In this document: positions 58,436-64,000 of the stretch, one piece after another | Position numbering within the stretch: position 1 is the stretch's first letter | How the letters are laid out: every line of letters begins with the position of its first letter | From: Faecalispora sporosphaeroides DSM 1294 | Lineage (GTDB): Bacteria > Bacillota > Clostridia > Oscillospirales > Acutalibacteraceae | DNA: 64,000 bases | Assembly: GCA_000383295.1 (NCBI GenBank) | Contig: KB911073.1 | Span: 1 to 64,000 of the forward strand | Reading direction: 5' to 3' | Made by a program: the position numbers and the translations under genes | The notes under the pieces: generated by a model | Seen by the model: only the letters and a program-made list of their open reading frames with translations | Told to the model about the DNA's origin: nothing | Databases searched by the model: none

Positions 58436-58453
58436 CCTTTCTTGAGTCGGTGG

Positions 58454-60019
58454 TCATACGCCGGGAGCGCTCCACATCGGTTTGGTCAGCTTTTCACGGC
58501 ACAGCTGAAGCTGCGCTGCGTATACCTTGCGCCAGGGCTCATACATCCGCAGGTAGAGCGCGTGGTTTTCCGCGTTCGGCTGGTATTCGCGGTCCCATTT
58601 AACCAGCTTCTGCGCGGCCTCTGCGGCGTCGCTGTAAATGCCGACGCCCACGCCGGCCAGAACCGCCGCGCCCAGAGCGGTGGCTTCCTTTACCACGGGC
58701 ACCCTTACCGGCAGGCCCAGCACATCCGAAAGAATTTGACACCAGAGCGGGCTTTTCGATGCGCCGCCGGCAAAGATGATTTCCGTCGGCATGTTCCGGG
58801 TGGCTTCCCGCACCAGGTCGAGATGGCCTTTTGTCACCATCGCCGTATTTTCCAGAATGGCGCGGTAGAAGGTGTAGCGGTTGAATTTCTGAGGATCCAG
58901 CTCAAAGTTGGTAAAGGTGGGGGCCGCGTGCTGCCAGCTGATGAAATTCATCACGTCCGAAAACGCGCACATCATGCCGTAGCAGCCGGCGGGTACCTCG
59001 GCGGCTTTTTTGTCCATCAGGTAATAGGGGTCTTTTCCGCTTTCCTCGCCCTGCTGCTTTTCCAGCTCGCAGAAGCCGTCGCGGAACCAGCGCATAACAA
59101 GGCCGGGCTTGAAGGCCAGCGCCTCGTACTGCCAAACACCGGGAATCGCGTGGCAGTTGACCCTCACGCGGCAGCCGGGGTCTGTTTTGCCGTTTGCGGT
59201 GTTGAATTCGTACTGCCAAAAGCTGCCGCCGAACACCGCGGCCTGCCCCGGGCTGACCACGCCGACGCCGATGCACCCGAGCTGCGCGTCGCCGCCGCCC
59301 GATACGACGGGGATTCCCGCCGCGAGACCGGTCTGCTTTGCGGCTTCTTCATTCACGGAACCCACGACCTTGCCGCATTCCGTCACCGTGGGGAAGATGT
59401 CGGTGCGCAGCCCGCATTTTTCGGCGATCAGGGGATCCCAGTCGCGCCGCTGCAAATCAAAAATACCGGTGGTGGAGCCGTTGCTCGGCTCCACGGCCAG
59501 AACACCCGTCAGCTTGTAGATCAGCCAGTCGTTGAACATACCGACCGCTGCGGCTTTTTCATACAGCTCCGGCACCTTGTTTTTCAGCCACAGCAAACGG
59601 GGCAGGGCGCTGAGCGCGTAGGTCTGCCCGGATTCGAGATAGATTTCTTTTTCCATCTCCGGGTTTTGCCGGATCAGCTCCACCACTTCGTCCTCGCTGC
59701 GGGCGTCCACATTGGCGCAGGCCCAAATCTCCTGCCCTGCCGAATTGTAGAGTACAATGCCCTCCCGCATACAGGTGGTGGAAATCGCCGCCAGCTCCTT
59801 CGGGTCGATCCCGGTCTTTTCCAAAACGCCGCGAATGCAGCCGCAGGCCAGCTCCCAGTTATGAACCCAGTCAAAATCCATGCTGCCCGGGTACCTGGGG
59901 TCTTCCTTGTGATCCCACTCCTGCTGCACGACGTCAACCTGGTTTCCCTCCAGATCAAACAGCACAGCTCTTACGCTGCCGGTACCGGCATCCACCGCCA
60001 TCAGATAGTTGCGCGCCAT
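58454..60019 (-). CDS. lsrK: autoinducer-2 kinase-like FGGY carbohydrate kinase
   Basis: A 521-residue sugar-kinase-fold enzyme. YLMAVDAGTGSVRAVLFD opens the ATPase domain, the middle has VSGGGDAQLG (substrate/ATP) and the C-terminal part IFAGGASKSPLWCQILSDVLG. The overall sequence is LsrK-like: it should phosphorylate AI-2 (or a related pentose-like compound) after import. ATG at 60019 after GGGAGG. It lies just after the lsrR-type gene. Confidence 0.87.
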   Translation of the reverse strand: MARNYLMAVDAGTGSVRAVLFDLEGNQVDVVQQEWDHKEDPRYPGSMDFDWVHNWELACGCIRGVLEKTGIDPKELAAISTTCMREGIVLYNSAGQEIWACANVDARSEDEVVELIRQNPEMEKEIYLESGQTYALSALPRLLWLKNKVPELYEKAAAVGMFNDWLIYKLTGVLAVEPSNGSTTGIFDLQRRDWDPLIAEKCGLRTDIFPTVTECGKVVGSVNEEAAKQTGLAAGIPVVSGGGDAQLGCIGVGVVSPGQAAVFGGSFWQYEFNTANGKTDPGCRVRVNCHAIPGVWQYEALAFKPGLVMRWFRDGFCELEKQQGEESGKDPYYLMDKKAAEVPAGCYGMMCAFSDVMNFISWQHAAPTFTNFELDPQKFNRYTFYRAILENTAMVTKGHLDLVREATRNMPTEIIFAGGASKSPLWCQILSDVLGLPVRVPVVKEATALGAAVLAGVGVGIYSDAAEAAQKLVKWDREYQPNAENHALYLRMYEPWRKVYAAQLQLCREKLTKPMWSAPGV

Positions 60020-60076
60020 GTTCAATTTCCTCCCGTCTGAACGTATTTTCCATAACAAGAAATCTGTTTCAACATT

Positions 60077-61000
60077 TTATTCTTCTGCTTCACCGTCGAT
60101 TAACGCCTGTGCGGTTTCTTCGTCAGTGATGAGAATATCCAGATATTTTCCGCGCAGAGCCGCGCGGATGGGCTCCACCTTGTCGTGCCCGGCGGCCACG
60201 CCCACCACGTTGTCCAGCTGGCGCAGGGTGTCCAGCGGCGTGCTGATCAGGCGATCCTCGATGCCCGTGTGAACCGGGTTGCCGTTTTTGTCGATGAAGT
60301 GGCTGAGCACGTCGCCGACTGCGCCGCGCATGGAGAGATAAAAGAAATCGTTCTTGCTGACGATTCCGTTTGTCAGAATGGTTGCGTTGTCGGCCATGCC
60401 GCCAATGCCGATCAGCGTCATGGAGGCAAGGCGCACCATGCGCATGATTTCGGTCACCGAGGGCTCCTGCATCATCGCCTTCACCATTTCGGGGGAAGAC
60501 ACGAGCAGGGGGGCCGGCAGAAGATACAGCTTCGCGTTAAAAATGTGAGACTGCGTGTTCGGCAGGTAATAGTTGACGCCGCCGGTGAGCGAAACAACCG
60601 AAACGGGGAACTCGCTCAGCGTGGCCAGGTGGTTCAGCACGCGGCTGAGGGTATCGCCGTAGCCCATGTTGATGAACGAGTGCTCGGTGATTCTGTCGCT
60701 CACGTACATCGAGGCCGCCTGCGCGACGGTTTTGTTCACATCGGCGGCGTCCGGCGGGGTGGGTACGATAAAGGTATCCTTCAGATTCCACGTTTCCGAA
60801 AGCTGGCGCTCCAGTTCCATGCGCTGAACGCCGTCCTGGTGTATTTTAAACTGGATCACGCCGTCCTGCCGGGCCTTTTCCAACAATTTAATCACGCGCA
60901 TGCGCGAAATGCCCAGCCGTTCCGAAATTTTCTGCTGGGTCATGCTTTCCACATAATAGTACCAGGCCGTTTTGACCACAAGAACATCTTCATAATTCAA
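60077..61000 (-). CDS. lsrR: SorC/LsrR-family transcriptional regulator
   Basis: A 307-residue repressor. N-terminal helix-turn-helix (MTQQKISERLGISRMRVIKLLEKARQDGVIQFKI), then the sugar-phosphate-binding SorC domain (VVSLTGG, IGIGGMADNATI, GAVGDVLSHFID). Phospho-AI-2 would release it from DNA. TTG at 61000 has GGAGG eight bases upstream and is preferred over GTG at 61009. Divergent from the transporter operon, sharing a control region with it. Confidence 0.88.
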   Translation of the reverse strand: MNYEDVLVVKTAWYYYVESMTQQKISERLGISRMRVIKLLEKARQDGVIQFKIHQDGVQRMELERQLSETWNLKDTFIVPTPPDAADVNKTVAQAASMYVSDRITEHSFINMGYGDTLSRVLNHLATLSEFPVSVVSLTGGVNYYLPNTQSHIFNAKLYLLPAPLLVSSPEMVKAMMQEPSVTEIMRMVRLASMTLIGIGGMADNATILTNGIVSKNDFFYLSMRGAVGDVLSHFIDKNGNPVHTGIEDRLISTPLDTLRQLDNVVGVAAGHDKVEPIRAALRGKYLDILITDEETAQALIDGEAEE

Positions 61001-61142
61001 ATGAGGCACCTCCAGAGTTGGTTTCCTTTTCCTTATATACCTATCATACCATTCCCGGCGGGGGGAGCGTCAAGAGCTTCTCCCCCCAGGAGGGATTCCG
61101 GGATTGGCCCGCTCTGTGAGAAGTGGTATCACATCTGTATGC

Positions 61143-61216
61143 AATCGAAACAAATGTTACAATACAAATCATTTGTTTTCGATTTCAAGTATATCAGCAA
61201 AATGTTTTGCTGTCAA
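61143..61216. promoter_or_regulatory. lsrR promoter with inverted-repeat operator
   Basis: Leftward promoter TTGACA at 61211-61216 and TATACT at 61188-61193, 17-bp spacer. Directly downstream, AATCGAAACAAATG (61143-61156) and CATTTGTTTTCGATT (61170-61184) form a long inverted repeat (one base inserted) around the start site. The size and position suit a SorC-family tetramer operator. Confidence 0.82.
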
Positions 61217-61371
61217 TTAATATTTTTTATTCAATCTAAAACTTTTTAAAACGAGAATACAGAGGGCTTGTTTTGTGTATTTTGTTGTTTTTATCGCTTA
61301 AAATTGCATGAAAATAGAAAAAATAAAATGAATTTTATCTAATAAATTTCTCTTGCCAAAGAAAAATCCCG

Positions 61372-61400
61372 TTGACAATAAGGGAAAAATATCGTATGAT
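61372..61400 (+). promoter_or_regulatory. promoter of the lsrAC transporter operon
   Basis: TTGACA at 61372-61377 and TATGAT at 61395-61400, 17-bp spacer. AAAACAATTG and AAAACAATCG lie at about 61425-61460, similar to the operator halves upstream of lsrR, so the same repressor may bind here. The A+T-rich stretch 61217-61371 holds nothing else clear. Confidence 0.78.
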
Positions 61401-61506
61401 AAACACGCAGATAAAAATTTGCTTTGAAAACAATTGTATTGGTTTGTGTAAAACAATCGTTTCTCAAAGGAAAGCTTGCGAGTCTATGTTGTATGGAGGG
61501 GGAAAA

Positions 61507-63048
61507 ATGGCGCAATCCCAAACAGAACGTTCCGGCCAGTCTTTGCTGTGTGTTCGGGGAATCTGCAAAATGTTCAGTCTGAATCAGGTGCTCAAGGGAA
61601 TCGATCTGGAGATCAACCCCGGTGAGATTCTGGCCCTGATCGGCGGAAACGGAGCGGGAAAAAGCACCTTAATGAAAATCATTATGGGCATTTATCAGCC
61701 GGACCAGGGCGAAATTGAGATTCGGGGCGAAAAAGTGTCTCTGAACAGGCCGTCTGTTGCCCTGACGCACGGTATTTATATGGTGCCTCAGGAACCGATG
61801 CTTTTCCCCAACATGACGGTTGAAGAAAATATTCTTGTCGGCGTCGGGTTCGACGCGCCCGGCGCGGAGCTGCGCCGGCGCCTGGCACAGCTGATGGACG
61901 ACATCGGCTGGCATCTGGATTTGAGCAGAAAGGCGAGCAGCCTTTCCATCGCCGAGCAGCAGCTGGTAGAAATCCTTCGCGGTTTGCTGCGCAACGCCGA
62001 GCTGCTGATCTTTGACGAGCCGACCAGCGCCCTGACCTTCGACGAGGTGGAGAGTTTGTTCCGCTGTATCCGCGACCTGCAAAAAAAGGGAATCGGCATG
62101 ATCTACATCACTCACCGTCTCACGGAGGTGTTCGACATCGCCACCCACGTCGCGATTATGTGCGACGGCGTGATCACGCTGCACGGGCCGATCGGCGACT
62201 TTACCCGTGAGATGCTCGTCAAGGGGCTTTTGCCCCCCAACATGCAGGAGCAGGAGATTAAGGGCACTGCCGAAGCCACTATGGTGGATTACAAGAATGC
62301 GAAGCCGATTCTGGAGCTGCAGAATTATTCGGGCTACGGCTTCCGCGGAATCAATTTAAAGATTTATCCCGGCGAAATTCTCGGCGTTGCGGGCGTAGTC
62401 GGCGCGGGCCGCACCGAACTGGCCACAACGATTTTCGGCAAGGACAAGGTTTTGGGCGGCAAAGCGATTCTGGACGGCAGGGACATCACGGGACTTTCCA
62501 CGAAAAAGGTTCTGGAGGCCGGCGTCAATTATGTTCCCGAAGACCGGCACCTGAACGGGCTGTTCAAAATCAGCGACGTCGCGGCCAACACCACCTCGGC
62601 GATTTTAAACCGCATGGTGATGGGCAAGGTGTTCCTCAACCGCAAGGCGGAGCACGATTTAACGCAGGAATACGTGGAGCATTTCCGCATTAAGGTGACG
62701 GGGCAGGATCAGCTGACCGGCAGCCTTTCCGGCGGCAACCAGCAGAAGGTGGTTATCGCGAGAGCGCTTTCCACAAAGCCGAAGCTGGTGATTCTGGATG
62801 AGCCGACCCGCGGCATCGACGCCGTGGCGCGCGGCGAGGTCTATTCCATCATCCACCAGCTCAAGGAGCAGGGGGTTGCGGTAATGCTGATTTCCTCCGA
62901 TATGGAGGAAATCGTGGAGCTGTCCGACCGCGCGGTAACGGTGTATCAGGGGCGAATCAACGGCGAGTTCCAGAAAGAGGAAATCAACCAGGATAACCTG
63001 ATGGCCGCCGCGTTCGATGTGATTTCGAGAGAGCAGGTGGTTTCATGA
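61507..63048 (+). CDS. lsrA: ABC transporter ATP-binding protein, LsrA/RbsA-like
   Basis: A 513-residue double ATPase for sugar-type import. The first half has GGNGAGKST at 46-54 and a complete signature region; the second half has the degenerate GVVGAGRTE usual in this family, then LSGGNQQKVVIARAL and LDEPTRGID. ATG at 61507 follows GGAGGGGG; longer in-frame starts lie upstream of the promoter's leader and lack ribosome sites. Stop overlaps lsrC (ATGA). Confidence 0.9.
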   Translation: MAQSQTERSGQSLLCVRGICKMFSLNQVLKGIDLEINPGEILALIGGNGAGKSTLMKIIMGIYQPDQGEIEIRGEKVSLNRPSVALTHGIYMVPQEPMLFPNMTVEENILVGVGFDAPGAELRRRLAQLMDDIGWHLDLSRKASSLSIAEQQLVEILRGLLRNAELLIFDEPTSALTFDEVESLFRCIRDLQKKGIGMIYITHRLTEVFDIATHVAIMCDGVITLHGPIGDFTREMLVKGLLPPNMQEQEIKGTAEATMVDYKNAKPILELQNYSGYGFRGINLKIYPGEILGVAGVVGAGRTELATTIFGKDKVLGGKAILDGRDITGLSTKKVLEAGVNYVPEDRHLNGLFKISDVAANTTSAILNRMVMGKVFLNRKAEHDLTQEYVEHFRIKVTGQDQLTGSLSGGNQQKVVIARALSTKPKLVILDEPTRGIDAVARGEVYSIIHQLKEQGVAVMLISSDMEEIVELSDRAVTVYQGRINGEFQKEEINQDNLMAAAFDVISREQVVS

Positions 63049-64000
63049 CGCTGCTGAAAAAAATGGGCAAGGTAAGAGAGATCAGCAGTCTTTTCTTTCT
63101 GATTTTTCTGTTTGGCCTGGTGGGTCTCATGAACAGTGATTTTCTCACACCCACGAGCCTGTTCAACTGCTTTAACGACAGCGTGGTGTTCACCCTGCTG
63201 GCGGTGGGAATCGCCTTTGTCATTCTGACCGGCGAAATCGACGTTTCCATCGGCGCTACACTCGGGCTTTCCGCGGCGGTTTCTTCCACGATTCTGCGCG
63301 ACGGCGGCAGTGCGGTTGTCGCCGTTTTGGCGGCGGTGCTGGTGGGCTGCCTGGTAGGGCTTTTCAACGGCTTTGGAATCGCGAAGCTCGGCATCCCTTC
63401 TTTGATCTTTACACTCGGTACCAACGGCCTTGTGCGCGGTCTGGTTTATGTGTATACCGGCGGCGCGTGGGTAGAAAACCTGCCGGCCGGATTCACCAGA
63501 CTGGCAAACGTGAAGCTCGTTGGCGAGCTGACTACCTTTTATGCAATGGCCCTGCTGCTGGTGATCGCTGCGCACCTGATTCTGACCAAAACACGGCGCG
63601 GCAAATACTTCATCACCGTCGGCGATAACCCGGCGGGCGCGACGATGGTCGGGATACCGACCATGCAGACCAAGATCATGGCCTATGTGCTGTGCGGCCT
63701 GTTTGCCTCGGTGGCCGGAATCCTGTATTCCTCGCGCATCGGTTTCATTACCCCCACGGCGGGCAACGGCTACGAAATGAAAGCCATCGCGGCCTGCGTG
63801 CTCGGCGGCGTCAGCCTTTCCGGCGGCCTCGGCAGCCTGATCGGCGCGTCGATCGGCGCGGTGATCATGTCTTCCATCAGCCGCATTCTGGTATTTCTCG
63901 GCTTCTCCTCCGATTATGACAATACCATCACCGGTATTCTTCTGATCGTGATCGTGGTCGTCGACGCGGTGGCGCAGAACCGTGCCGCTGTGAAAACCCG
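63045..64000 (+). CDS. lsrC: ABC transporter permease, LsrC/RbsC-like (cut by window end)
   Basis: At least 318 residues of a permease with about eight to ten hydrophobic segments. ILTGEIDVSIGATLGLSAAVSSTILR and GENPAGA-like GDNPAGATMVGIP, plus AIAACVLGGVSLSGGLGSLIGA, are the ribose/AI-2 permease signatures. The gene continues past 64000; a second permease and binding protein are expected beyond. Confidence 0.9.
   Translation, partial: MTLLKKMGKVREISSLFFLIFLFGLVGLMNSDFLTPTSLFNCFNDSVVFTLLAVGIAFVILTGEIDVSIGATLGLSAAVSSTILRDGGSAVVAVLAAVLVGCLVGLFNGFGIAKLGIPSLIFTLGTNGLVRGLVYVYTGGAWVENLPAGFTRLANVKLVGELTTFYAMALLLVIAAHLILTKTRRGKYFITVGDNPAGATMVGIPTMQTKIMAYVLCGLFASVAGILYSSRIGFITPTAGNGYEMKAIAACVLGGVSLSGGLGSLIGASIGAVIMSSISRILVFLGFSSDYDNTITGILLIVIVVVDAVAQNRAAVKT

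Overview
The window is low-to-medium GC Firmicutes DNA, most likely from a spore-forming clostridium of the Oscillospiraceae type. Supporting signs are strong AGGAGG ribosome sites with frequent GTG/TTG starts, a T-box leader before thrS, the rny-ymdB-spoVS gene order, fakA-recG, and sigma-A-like promoters with 17-bp spacers. No rRNA or CRISPR array is present. All functional calls are made by reading the sequence; no database search was run.

Layout. (1) 1-2914: an accessory edge with two unassigned genes, a decayed mobilisable element (a MobC-like stub and the tail of a large serine recombinase) and a broken copy of a tRNA-Gly 3' end. (2) 2915-41544: a complete-looking prophage of about 38.6 kb integrated in the 3' half of tRNA-Gly(CCC), bounded by 48-bp direct repeats. 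(3) 41498-64000: core chromosome, namely tRNA-Gly, thrS with its T-box, rny-ymdB-spoVS, a LacI-controlled transporter/lyase pair, fakA-recG, a D,D-carboxypeptidase, a phosphoesterase, and an AI-2-type (Lsr) uptake locus that runs off the right edge.

The prophage is a mosaic. Its lysogeny block (integrase, ImmA-like protease, XRE repressor) faces left and shares a promoter dyad with the rightward early operon. The early/replication block has an HUH Rep-like protein, a DnaD-type replication protein, a RecU resolvase, a helicase-methyltransferase fusion, a stub resembling the start of a C5 methyltransferase, a full C5 methyltransferase, and a run of small, partly duplicated genes ending in an ArpU-like late regulator. 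A candidate structured RNA and a reversed hicAB toxin-antitoxin pair separate this from the packaging block. The head is HK97-type (HNH, TerS, TerL, portal, ClpP-like protease, capsid, connectors), but the tail is contractile and PBSX/Xkd-like (sheath, tube, frameshifted chaperone, tape measure, LysM protein, XkdQ-U, fibre), so a myovirus particle is predicted. Amidase and holin end the lytic genes.

The likely cargo genes stand out by orientation and base composition: a membrane-anchored DEDDh exonuclease with an extra C-terminal domain inside the early region (5827-6813), hicAB (19915-20524), and a GNAT protein paired with a small upstream partner beside attR (39988-40767). The best candidates for undescribed biology are the anchored exonuclease, the GNAT pair, the RNA-like segment at 19560-19870, and the chromosomal regulon in which identical 12-bp LacI-type palindromes flank an Nramp-fold transporter lacking its metal-binding motifs and a DapA-family lyase.
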